This document shows positions 12,181 to 20,044 of a stretch of DNA of 64,000 nucleotides, one piece after another. Each line of letters opens with the position of its first letter. The stretch's first letter is position 1. The position numbers were made by a program, and so were the translations under genes. This stretch comes from Paenilisteria rustica (GTDB lineage: Bacteria; Bacillota; Bacilli; Lactobacillales; Listeriaceae). The notes below the pieces were generated by a model. That model did not search any database, was not told the origin of the DNA, and was given only the letters and a program-made list of their open reading frames with translations. The stretch is from NCBI RefSeq assembly GCF_013820765.1, contig NZ_JABJVM010000006.1, forward strand, positions 62,001 through 126,000, given 5' to 3'.

Positions 12181-12224
12181 AAAGAGAGTCTAAGCAAGTA
12201 TGTATCACGCTCAGACTCTCTTTT
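12181..12224. terminator. Bidirectional terminator after tkt
   Basis: The arms AAAGAGAGTCT-AAGC and GC-TCAGACTCTCTTTT form a strong stem with A and T tracts on both sides. It separates the polyol operon from the DeoR gene. Confidence 0.8.
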
Positions 12225-12225
12225 A

Positions 12226-14229
12226 TCAAACCTTTTGCAATGTCGCCAAAATCTGATTTGCTATTTTTTCAGCGGAGAAACCGAAGTCTTCGGCGAGTTC
12301 TGTGCCTGGACCGGATTTTCCGAATGTGTCGATGGCGATGATTTCACCTTTGTCACCGACGTATTTATGCCATCCTTGTGATGAAGCCATTTCGATTGCG
12401 ATTCGGTGTGTGATTTCGCTCGGAAGCACGGCCTCTTGGTAGTCAGCGGATTGGCGTTCAAATAGTTCCCAACTTGGCATGCTGATGACGCGGGCGCCGA
12501 TTTTTTCTGTCGCTAAGCGTTGGCGTACTTCCATTGCTAGCGAAACTTCGGAGCCAGTCGCGATTAGAAGCATGTCTGTCGTTGCGGTCGGTGATTCAGC
12601 TAGGATGTACGCGCCTTTTTCGACGTCTGTCGCGGCTTTCATGTCTGTCGTCGGTAGGATTGGCAGCGCTTGACGGCTGAGCACGAGCATAACTGGGTTT
12701 TCTTGTTGTGTTAGTGCGTATTTATAGCTGGCCACTGTTTCGTTCGCATCTGCGGGCCTTAAAACGACCAGGTTTGGCATTGCTCGGAATGAGGCTAGGT
12801 GCTCGATTGGCTCGTGTGTTGGGCCGTCTTCTCCAACCATGATAGAATCGTGCGTCATCACGTATGTTACTGGAAGTTTCATGAGAGCAGCCGATCGAAT
12901 CGCGCTCCTTAAGTAGTCTGAGAATACGAAGAATGTCGCGCCATATGGCTTGATTCCGCCGTGCAAAGCCATTCCATTCAAAATTCCACCCATCGCAAAT
13001 TCGCGGACGCCAAACCAGATATTTTTGCCTTCGTAATGGTTGGCGAGGAAGTCATCGCTGTTTTTAAGCATCGTTTTGTTGGAAGATGACAAGTCAGCCG
13101 AACCGCCGAATAGGCTTGGTAATTGGGACGACAGCTCATTTAAAAGGGTACCAGAAACGTCGCGGGTTGCCATTGGAGCATCCTTGGTCGTGTATGTTGG
13201 TAAAACGAGTGCCTGATTCGCGGTTTCTTGATTATCAATGAGGCGTTGTAGCTTCTCCGCTTCTTCCGGATAGTCGTTTCTGTATTTGTTGAACGCTTGG
13301 AGCCACTTCGATTCGCGATGGTTTCCTTTAGATAAGTAGTAGTCTTTTTGATAGCCGACTGTTTTTGGTAGTTCGAAAGGTTCTAATTCCCAGCCGTAGT
13401 TTTTCTTGATTTGGGCGATTTCAGCTTTGCCAAGTGGTGCTCCGTGCGCTGCGGCTGTTCCTGCTTTGCTTGGACTTCCGTCGCCGATTATTGTTTTTAT
13501 TTCGATTAAGGTCGGTTTCGCGGTTTCGGCTTTTGCAAGGAGAATGGCGCTGTTGATGGCCTCGACGTCATTTCCATCGGGGACGCGCAATGTTTGCCAG
13601 CCAGCGGAGCGAAAACGCAAATCGATGTCTTCGGAAAAACTTTGCGAGAGTTCACCATCTAAGGAAATATCGTTGGAGTCGTAAAGCACGATGAGTTTTC
13701 CAAGTTGCAGATGGCCGGCGAGTGAGCTTGCTTCATAGGAGATGCCTTCCATCAAACAACCGTCGCCGCACAAGACGTATGTGTGGTGATTGATGACTTC
13801 GTGGGATTCTTTGTTGAACATCGCGGCCAAATGTGCTTCTGACATTGCCATTCCGACGCCCATCGCGATGCCTTGTCCGAGTGGGCCGGTTGTTGCGTCG
13901 ACGCCTGGTGTATGCCCAAATTCAGGATGACCCGGCGTGGCGCTGTCTTTTTGGCGGAAATGGCGCAAGTCTTCTTTACTAACATCGTAGCCAAAAACGT
14001 GAAGTAGGCTGTAAAGTAGCGCCGAGCCGTGACCCGCGGACAAGATGAAGCGGTCACGGTTGAACCAGCTCGGATGCGCCGGATTAAATTTCAGATGGTT
14101 TTTCCATAAGGTGAACGCCATTGGTGCCGCGCCCATTGGTAGGCCGGGGTGTCCCGAGCTCGCCTGTTCGACCATGTCCATCGATAGTACGCGTAACGTT
14201 TTTATCATTTGTTGATCCATGAGTGACAT
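12226..14229 (-). CDS. tkt: Transketolase
   Basis: A full-length 667-residue thiamine diphosphate enzyme. Seen in order: the N-terminal SSGHPGLPMGAAP motif, the Mg/ThDP-binding GDGCLMEG, and the pyrimidine-domain signature GPTHEPIEHL. It exchanges two-carbon units between ketose and aldose phosphates. Placed last in the polyol operon, it would remove erythrose-4-phosphate made by the upstream enzymes into fructose-6-phosphate. The start ATG 14229 has AGGAGG six bases upstream. Housekeeping transketolase is probably encoded elsewhere, so this is likely a pathway-specific copy. Confidence 0.95.
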   Translation of the reverse strand: MSLMDQQMIKTLRVLSMDMVEQASSGHPGLPMGAAPMAFTLWKNHLKFNPAHPSWFNRDRFILSAGHGSALLYSLLHVFGYDVSKEDLRHFRQKDSATPGHPEFGHTPGVDATTGPLGQGIAMGVGMAMSEAHLAAMFNKESHEVINHHTYVLCGDGCLMEGISYEASSLAGHLQLGKLIVLYDSNDISLDGELSQSFSEDIDLRFRSAGWQTLRVPDGNDVEAINSAILLAKAETAKPTLIEIKTIIGDGSPSKAGTAAAHGAPLGKAEIAQIKKNYGWELEPFELPKTVGYQKDYYLSKGNHRESKWLQAFNKYRNDYPEEAEKLQRLIDNQETANQALVLPTYTTKDAPMATRDVSGTLLNELSSQLPSLFGGSADLSSSNKTMLKNSDDFLANHYEGKNIWFGVREFAMGGILNGMALHGGIKPYGATFFVFSDYLRSAIRSAALMKLPVTYVMTHDSIMVGEDGPTHEPIEHLASFRAMPNLVVLRPADANETVASYKYALTQQENPVMLVLSRQALPILPTTDMKAATDVEKGAYILAESPTATTDMLLIATGSEVSLAMEVRQRLATEKIGARVISMPSWELFERQSADYQEAVLPSEITHRIAIEMASSQGWHKYVGDKGEIIAIDTFGKSGPGTELAEDFGFSAEKIANQILATLQKV

Positions 14230-14242
14230 ATGCGTCCTCCTT

Positions 14243-14997
14243 TTATTGAATGGTGTAACCGCCGTCGATCACTAGATTTTCACCGGTGATTAAATTCGCG
14301 GCGTCGCTTGCTAGAAATAGTGCTGAGGCTGCGACTTCTTCTGGATAGCCAAAACGGCCGATTGGAATCTGTTTTTTCATCGCTTCGCCGACTTCTCCAG
14401 CCCATGCTTTCTTGCCGAGTTCTGTCAGGATAACGGTCGGCGAAATGGCGTTCACATTGATTTTATAAGGCGCCCATTCCATCGCCAAAACTTGCGTCAT
14501 CGAAACAATCGCGGCCTACTCGCGCAATAGGCTACGTGTTTATCCAGCGCTACGACAGAGGCTTGCGATGCCATATTGACGATTTTCCCGCCACGACCTT
14601 GTTTTATCATTACATTTCCTGCTGCTTGCGCGATTAAAAACGATGCCTTCAAATTCAGCTCCATCGTCTTGTCCCAGTAGGATTCCGGAAGGTCCGCAGC
14701 TTTTTCGAGAAGCGCAATTCCAGCTGAGTTCACGACGATATCGATACTACCGAATTGTTCTACAACCGTTGCCATCACGCCTTCTACGATTTCTTTTTTG
14801 GTAATGTCCGCTTGGATGCCGAGCGCTCGTGCACCGCCGATTTGTTGCGCGATTTCGGCTACGTCTGGCTTAATATCGACGAGCACGACGCGCGCCCCTT
14901 TTTCGAAGAACAGTTCCACGATTGCCCGTCCAATCCCGCTTGCACCGCCAGTTACGACAGCCACTTTATCTGTTAATGCAAAATTTTTATCGAACAT
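14243..14997 (-). pseudogene. Short-chain dehydrogenase (threitol/polyol dehydrogenase-like) with one-base frameshift
   Basis: A classical SDR, about 251 residues if restored. It has the TGGASGIGRA cofactor loop near residue 20, the NSAG motif, and the catalytic Tyr in YCAS. The frame breaks exactly at the catalytic Tyr-x-x-x-Lys: one base is missing at 14517-14518, turning the expected CASK into CASR and a stop 4 codons later. The C-terminal part continues intact to the DGGYTIQ end. If real, the enzyme is dead; if a sequencing error, it is a normal second dehydrogenase. ATG 14997 has GAGGAG at good spacing. Relatives beside DhaK-type kinases in Listeria are annotated as D-threitol dehydrogenases. 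Confidence 0.85.
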
Positions 14998-15021
14998 GTT
15001 TGTCACTCCTCGTTTCGATTT

Positions 15022-15663
15022 TTACTCTAGTACACTTTCTGGTAAACTTACGAGAAAATTCGTCAAAATCAGATAGGCCGATGTCGCACCTGGATCTTGA
15101 TTGCCAAGAGAACGATCGCCGAGTCTACTAGATCGGCCTCGTTTGGATAGCAAATCGATGGTCGAAATCATGCCAGCTTCAGCCGCGACCACCGCTACGC
15201 GAAACGCTTCTTCAAAATTACCAGACTCGGAAAAAGCGTGTTCCAATGCGATTCGCGCTGGTTCCAATGTGTCAATCATCGTTTTATCGCCAACTTCGGC
15301 CTGCCCGCGTTCCTTCACGCCGCCCATAAATGCTAGCCAAAAAGCGGTCAAATCCGCATCATTAAGTACTTCTTTGCCCTTAATCACCTTCGCGCCTCGC
15401 AAAAACCCCGTAGCGTAAAGTGGGCCAACTGACGATCCGACAGCTTCTAGGAAGGTTTTCCCCGCCAGAATCGCCAATTTTGAACAATCTAATTCTTCCT
15501 GTTTTGCCAGCTCTTTTTTGATTGCCTGCCAACCAATCGACATGGTCACGCCATGATCGCCGTCACCTAATTTTCGATCGAGTTCGCATAAATAATCTTT
15601 TTCCCGTTCCATTGTTTCCGTTACGATATTTAAAAAGTTGCGAAAATCCGCCGCATAGTACAT
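15022..15663 (-). CDS. dhaL: Dihydroxyacetone/erythrulose kinase nucleotide-binding subunit DhaL
   Basis: A 213-residue ADP/ATP-binding subunit. The Mg-phosphate motif GDGDHG is near residue 35, followed by VGDKTMID and the C-terminal RSLGNQDPGATS typical of DhaL. It works with DhaK, 15 bp upstream, to phosphorylate a short-chain ketose. GTG 15672 overlaps the ribosome site; ATG 15663 is correctly spaced from GAGGAGG. No dhaM (phosphotransfer subunit) is encoded in this operon, so the phosphate donor is not clear. Confidence 0.9.
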   Translation of the reverse strand: MYYAADFRNFLNIVTETMEREKDYLCELDRKLGDGDHGVTMSIGWQAIKKELAKQEELDCSKLAILAGKTFLEAVGSSVGPLYATGFLRGAKVIKGKEVLNDADLTAFWLAFMGGVKERGQAEVGDKTMIDTLEPARIALEHAFSESGNFEEAFRVAVVAAEAGMISTIDLLSKRGRSSRLGDRSLGNQDPGATSAYLILTNFLVSLPESVLE

Positions 15664-15678
15664 ACTCGTCACGCCTCC

Positions 15679-16677
15679 TCATTTCTGAACATACATCGGG
15701 CAATCCGCCGGGTAATCGATGCATTCCTTTAGCTCCGCGTCTAGTTTTATCAACGTCACCGAACTGCCACCCATCTCAAGCGACGTACTGTAATCCCCAA
15801 TAAATGACCGGTAAATCTTGATACCACGCTCGCTTAAAAGTTGCTCCACACGTCGGAACATAATTAGCAGTTCCATTCGCGTCGTCGAGCCCAATCCATT
15901 GATTAGCACCGCAACCTCTTCTCCCGTCGCGATTGGCATATCTTCCAAAATCGCCGTAACGAGACGATCCACTACTTTGTCCGCCGTCTCCAATTTACCT
16001 TTTTCAATACCAGGTTCGCCGTGATGCCCCAACCCGATTTCCATTTCATCCTCCGCTAGCGTAAAACTTGGCTTCCCAGTTTGCGGTAACGAACACGGTG
16101 ACAAGCCCACGCCCATCGTCCGCGTCACCTCATTCGCACGGTTCGCAAGCCGCGTCACACCCACCAAATCATGGCCCAGCGCGGACGCCACACTCGCCAC
16201 TTTCGTCACGAAAAATTCACCCGCGATTCCGCGTCGTTTTGCCATCTCGTTTTTAGGAGCCGAAGCAACGTCATCCGTCACGACCACAGACGCCACCTCA
16301 ATATCATGCTCCAAATCAGCCATTTCCGCGGCCATCCCGAAGTTCATAATATCCCCGGCATAGTTTCCGTAAACGTGCACCACACCTTTGCCCTGATCAA
16401 TCGCCTCCGTCACAGCAACAATCGGACCCGGCGGCGGCGATGCGAAAATATTCCCGACCGCCACACCGTCCGCCATCCCCGCACCAACGTAACCCATGAA
16501 AGCGGGCTCATGTCCCGAACCGCCGCCGATCAAAACGCCGACCTTATCCGCGTCAAGCTCAGAACGCACCAGCGCCCGCGGATTTTCCAGTTGCTTCACA
16601 TATTGCGGAAACGCCTTCACGTAGCCATCAATCATTTCCTCCACCACATGATCCGCGTCATTGATTAACTTCTTCAT
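15679..16677 (-). CDS. dhaK: Dihydroxyacetone/erythrulose kinase substrate-binding subunit DhaK
   Basis: A 332-residue DhaK. The glycine-rich GGGSGHEPAF (about 51-60) and GNYAGD (104-109) form the substrate pocket. The histidine that binds the ketone covalently is expected immediately before GEPG near residue 219 (GLGHHGEPG). It probably phosphorylates dihydroxyacetone or, given its neighbours, erythrulose. The start overlaps the isomerase stop by 4 bp. Together with DhaL, the RpiB-like isomerase and two dehydrogenases, it resembles the tetritol pathways described in Mycobacterium smegmatis. Confidence 0.92.
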   Translation of the reverse strand: MKKLINDADHVVEEMIDGYVKAFPQYVKQLENPRALVRSELDADKVGVLIGGGSGHEPAFMGYVGAGMADGVAVGNIFASPPPGPIVAVTEAIDQGKGVVHVYGNYAGDIMNFGMAAEMADLEHDIEVASVVVTDDVASAPKNEMAKRRGIAGEFFVTKVASVASALGHDLVGVTRLANRANEVTRTMGVGLSPCSLPQTGKPSFTLAEDEMEIGLGHHGEPGIEKGKLETADKVVDRLVTAILEDMPIATGEEVAVLINGLGSTTRMELLIMFRRVEQLLSERGIKIYRSFIGDYSTSLEMGGSSVTLIKLDAELKECIDYPADCPMYVQK

Positions 16678-17141
16678 CCTTCCACACTCCCCGTCTTCAA
16701 ATATGCCTGTTCCTGACTCGAAATTTGATCAATTTTCCGTTTCGATTGGCCGCCCGCGAACGCGACATCCAGATACGCGTCCACAATTTTCTTAGCCAAC
16801 TCGAGCCCAATCACTTTCGCGCCGAGCGTTATAATTTGTGCGTCATTGCTCAACTGCGCGCGCTCCGCCGAATACACATCGTGGCACTGCGCCGAACGAA
16901 TGCCCGGCACCTTATTCGCCGCAATCGACATCCCGATTCCAGTCCCACAAACCAAGATGCCGCGCTCCACAACGCCCCCCTGAATCGCCGTCCCCACTTG
17001 AAACGCGATATCCGGATAATCCACTTCGTCCTCCGAGTAACAGCCGAAATCAACGACCTCATTTCCCGAGCCCTCGATGTACTCCCGCAACGCCTCCTTC
17101 ATTCCAAACGCATTATGATCCGCACCAATTCCAATTTTCAT
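16674..17141 (-). CDS. RpiB/LacAB-family sugar-phosphate isomerase, candidate erythrulose-4-phosphate isomerase
   Basis: A 155-residue RpiB-fold isomerase. Catalytic Cys65 is present in CGTGIGMSIAANK. The position held by the ring-opening histidine of ribose-5-phosphate isomerase B (the H of the HND motif) is Ser98 here (LSNDAQ). A tetrose 4-phosphate cannot close a furanose ring, so loss of this residue would suit erythrulose-4-phosphate as substrate; that is inference. TTG 17162 is a possible earlier start, but ATG 17141 begins the conserved MKIGIGADH. It overlaps dhaK by 4 bp. Confidence 0.88.
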   Translation of the reverse strand: MKIGIGADHNAFGMKEALREYIEGSGNEVVDFGCYSEDEVDYPDIAFQVGTAIQGGVVERGILVCGTGIGMSIAANKVPGIRSAQCHDVYSAERAQLSNDAQIITLGAKVIGLELAKKIVDAYLDVAFAGGQSKRKIDQISSQEQAYLKTGSVEG

Positions 17142-17162
17142 TTTTCCAACACTCCAATGCAA

Positions 17163-18410
17163 TTAATCCACCGTACTCGCCGGCACAACCAAATTCTGAT
17201 TTTTCGGCAAGGTTACAAATTTCATCAAGAAGGCACTAAAAACGTAAAGTCCCGCGAACACCCAAATGACGCCAACCGTGCCAAGACTTCCAATAAAAAT
17301 TCCCACGACAGCAGGTCCTAAAAACGTACTCAGCCCCGCGCCCAAATTCAAAATCGACATCGCCGCACCCTTATTTTCAGGAGCAAGCGTTGGCATAATC
17401 GCCGAAAGTGGCACGTAAGCCGCCAAACAAGCGCCGAAGCAACCCGCGATCAGCATCGTCAGCAAGAAGTTCGCGCCAGACCATAGCGGCACATAGTAAA
17501 ACAGCACCGTAAACGTCGCGCAACCCATTCCGCCAAACCACATCACCGTATTCCGCCAGCCAAGCCGATCACTAATGACCCCGAACAATAAGTTAAAAAT
17601 AATATTCACCGACCAAAGGCACGCATAGATTTGCAACCATTCCCCACGCGTAAAGCCAATTTCCATGAAGAACAACGGCATAAACACTGTGAAACCGTAC
17701 GCCGCCGATGTATTAATCGTCCGAACAATACCGCCCATCCCGATTTTCGGCTTTTCAAAAGCGATCGTGATTCCCTTCAATAAATAAGCCATCGTTGGCC
17801 GTTCGCCAGTACCTTTTTTCGCTACTTTTTCACGGTTTAAGAAAATCGCAATCGTCGCGCCGACAACAACGAAGACTAGCGCGCTCCACAATGTTGCCAT
17901 CTCACCTAAGTAAGGCAGCGCAATGCTTGAGTAGAGCGCCCCCAACACATTCAGCCCGCCACTATAGCAAAACCAGAAAATTCCGACCGCTGAACCTAGT
18001 TTTTCCGTAGGCGCTTCATACGCCACCCAAACAAGGAATGAATAAGCAAAAAGTGGATAGCCGAACCCACGAAGCGCATACGTCGGTATCATCACAAATA
18101 AATTATGACTCGGTAGTCCGACAGAAATAAAGAACACCGAACCGATGATAAAAATAACCACACCCGCCGTCATCACTCGCTGCGCCCCAAACATTTCCGA
18201 TAAAACACCAGATAGCCAAGCCGCAAGCGCCGCCGCAATCCCGTATACACTAAACAATAACGCCGACTGTTGAATCGAAAGTCCGCCGCTGATTAAGAAC
18301 GGCGACAACCAGCCCTGCTCTAAACCTTCCCCCATCATGAAGACGACAAGTCCCGCATATCCCATCATTAATTTTGGCGGCAAACCGATTCTGTTTGTTA
18401 AACTTTTCAT
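17163..18410 (-). CDS. MFS polyol permease (RbtT/DalT-like)
   Basis: A 415-residue, 12-helix major facilitator. The N-terminus GEGLEQGWLSPFL followed by SIQQSALLFSVYGIAA is characteristic of the ribitol/D-arabinitol transporter family. It would bring an unphosphorylated polyol into the cell, which explains why this operon carries its own kinase rather than a PTS. The start ATG 18410 has AAGGGG. It is followed 21 bp later by the isomerase gene and preceded by the zinc dehydrogenase. Confidence 0.9.
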   Translation of the reverse strand: MKSLTNRIGLPPKLMMGYAGLVVFMMGEGLEQGWLSPFLISGGLSIQQSALLFSVYGIAAALAAWLSGVLSEMFGAQRVMTAGVVIFIIGSVFFISVGLPSHNLFVMIPTYALRGFGYPLFAYSFLVWVAYEAPTEKLGSAVGIFWFCYSGGLNVLGALYSSIALPYLGEMATLWSALVFVVVGATIAIFLNREKVAKKGTGERPTMAYLLKGITIAFEKPKIGMGGIVRTINTSAAYGFTVFMPLFFMEIGFTRGEWLQIYACLWSVNIIFNLLFGVISDRLGWRNTVMWFGGMGCATFTVLFYYVPLWSGANFLLTMLIAGCFGACLAAYVPLSAIMPTLAPENKGAAMSILNLGAGLSTFLGPAVVGIFIGSLGTVGVIWVFAGLYVFSAFLMKFVTLPKNQNLVVPASTVD

Positions 18411-18428
18411 GTCACGTTCCCCTTTCGA

Positions 18429-19541
18429 TTACAAGTTTGGGTTCAATACGACCTTCAGCGACTCTGCACCACTTCTTACCAAATCAAAACCAGCCTTAAA
18501 ATCCTCGAGCGGCAATGTATGCGTTACGACACCTTCTGTCGGTAAATCCCCATTTTGAATGCCTTCAATCACGAGTGGATAACAATACGGTCCCAAATGC
18601 GAGCCCAGCACGTCCAGCTCCTTCCGATCACTAATAATGCTCCAATCCACTGTCACCGGCTCCTTAAACACCGAAAATTCAACAAAAGTTCCCAGTTTGC
18701 GAATCAGCGTCAGCCCTTGCTCCACCGATTTTTGCGCACCAGTTGCTTCAATATAAATGTCGCAACCATAGCCGTCCGTCAAATCCTTAATAATCGTGAT
18801 AACATCGTCCTTCGCTGGGTTCAGCACCATATCCGCGCCAAATTTCTTCGCAAGCTCCAACCGATCCTCAAACAGATCCAGAACAATCAATTTCTGCGGA
18901 CCAGACTTTTTAATCGCACCAATCATGCCCAACCCAAGCGTTCCCGCACCAGCCAGCACCACGACATCGCCCAATTTAATATTCGCACGCTGCACCGCAT
19001 GGAACGAACACGCATAAGGTTCAATCAAAATCGCTTTTTCAATCGGCAAATCGTCTGGAACCAAATAATTTATCGCTTCTTTCGTAAATTTCATATATTC
19101 TGCCATGCCACCGTTTACATTCTTCTGAAAACCGTATAAATCATGTTTTTCACACATCCAATACTGACCACGCTTACAAAAACGACAATCCCAACACGGC
19201 ACAATCTGCTCCGAAATAACACGATTCCCAAGCTCAAACTCCGTCACCTGGTCCCCATAACCAACGACGTGCCCAATAAACTCATGACCCGGAATCATCG
19301 GCGCTTTTATGTATGCCGGTTGCTTCGCGTCGCCCCAAAAACTAGGAGCCCCGTCAAAAGCCTTCAAATCCCCCGCACAAATCCCACACGATTCCACCTT
19401 CACCAAAATTTCGTGAGGTCCAATCTCAGGAACAGCGACCTCCTCCAAACGATAATCACCAGGGGCATACGCAACAATAGCTTTCATTTTTTGAGGGATA
19501 TCTTTGCCTAACACAACATTACCTGTTTTCTCTTGACACAT
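18429..19541 (-). CDS. Zinc-dependent alcohol dehydrogenase, erythritol/L-threitol dehydrogenase-like
   Basis: A 370-residue medium-chain dehydrogenase. It has the catalytic motif CGICAGDLKAF, the segment GAPSFWGD, PGHEFIG, a structural zinc lobe CWDCRFC plus C, and the cofactor loop GAGTLGLG. The CGICAGD-plus-GAPSFWGD combination resembles erythritol/L-threitol dehydrogenases, as far as I recall the family. First gene of the operon, it would make the first oxidation, polyol to ketose. The start ATG 19541 has AAGGAG eight bases away and a strong promoter 40 bp upstream. Confidence 0.88.
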   Translation of the reverse strand: MCQEKTGNVVLGKDIPQKMKAIVAYAPGDYRLEEVAVPEIGPHEILVKVESCGICAGDLKAFDGAPSFWGDAKQPAYIKAPMIPGHEFIGHVVGYGDQVTEFELGNRVISEQIVPCWDCRFCKRGQYWMCEKHDLYGFQKNVNGGMAEYMKFTKEAINYLVPDDLPIEKAILIEPYACSFHAVQRANIKLGDVVVLAGAGTLGLGMIGAIKKSGPQKLIVLDLFEDRLELAKKFGADMVLNPAKDDVITIIKDLTDGYGCDIYIEATGAQKSVEQGLTLIRKLGTFVEFSVFKEPVTVDWSIISDRKELDVLGSHLGPYCYPLVIEGIQNGDLPTEGVVTHTLPLEDFKAGFDLVRSGAESLKVVLNPNL

Positions 19542-19565
19542 AAGAACATCTCCTTCTTTTTTAGT

Positions 19566-19619
19566 AAAGCGCTTTCTTGATTACCTCCCCATTATATTTT
19601 TATTTCCTCACTTTGTCAA
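19566..19619 (-). promoter_or_regulatory. SigA promoter of the polyol operon with a downstream palindromic operator
   Basis: Minus strand: perfect TTGACA at 19619-19614, 17-base spacer, perfect TATAAT at 19596-19591. About ten bases after the expected start point lies the palindrome AAAGCGCTTT (19566-19575). This core is cre-like, but the outer cre bases do not fit, so it may instead bind the DeoR regulator. A consensus promoter with a downstream operator suggests control by repression. Confidence 0.7.
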
Positions 19620-19681
19620 TCATTTATTTTCATTTGCTTTCGTTTTCTATCGATTGTCACTAATTTCACTAAAACAACGAC

Positions 19682-19733
19682 AAAAAAGCCGAAACAGTTA
19701 TCGATTTGTACGTCGATATTTTGTTTCCGCTTT
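19682..19733 (-). terminator. Terminator-like hairpin upstream of the polyol promoter
   Basis: Arms AAAGC-GAAACA-TATCGA (and complement) pair around a 6-base loop; six T follow on the minus strand. No minus-strand gene precedes it up to the divergent gene at 20045, so it would end an unseen short transcript or insulate the operon. Confidence 0.55.
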
Positions 19734-20044
19734 ATATTTTCAAGAAGAAAGCCTTGTCTATTCTATTCTGCTAGAGAAATACTTTTCCTTACTTTTTTCT
19801 CCTACAGCCATATTCTAATCCAAATCCCCATGATTCAATAATTCACAAAATCTACAAATAGTCATGTATTACGCCGATTTAAGACGTTTTTCCTGAATAA
19901 ATATTCTTTCACGTGAACATTCCGCCCTAGATCCTTCCCCTAGATGCATTTTCACCTAAAAAATATAATTTCAAAAAGCTATATACTGATATATGTACCA
20001 ACGAAAAGGAATAGCGATTGAAACAATAAAAAGAAGGTGATGTT
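19734..20044. other. AT-rich intergenic region before the WxL genes
   Basis: I see no gene here. It must hold the promoter for the WxL gene pair; AT-rich -10-like hexamers occur near 19980-19995 (TATACT, TATATG). The ribosome site is AAGAAGGTG next to the ATG at 20045. Confidence 0.4.

Noticed and set aside
16171-16668. Long plus-strand frame of 165 codons opposite dhaK
   Set aside because: Arg/His-rich shadow of a conserved DhaK; similar shadows at 16725-17321 and 18555-19139 opposite the isomerase and dehydrogenase.
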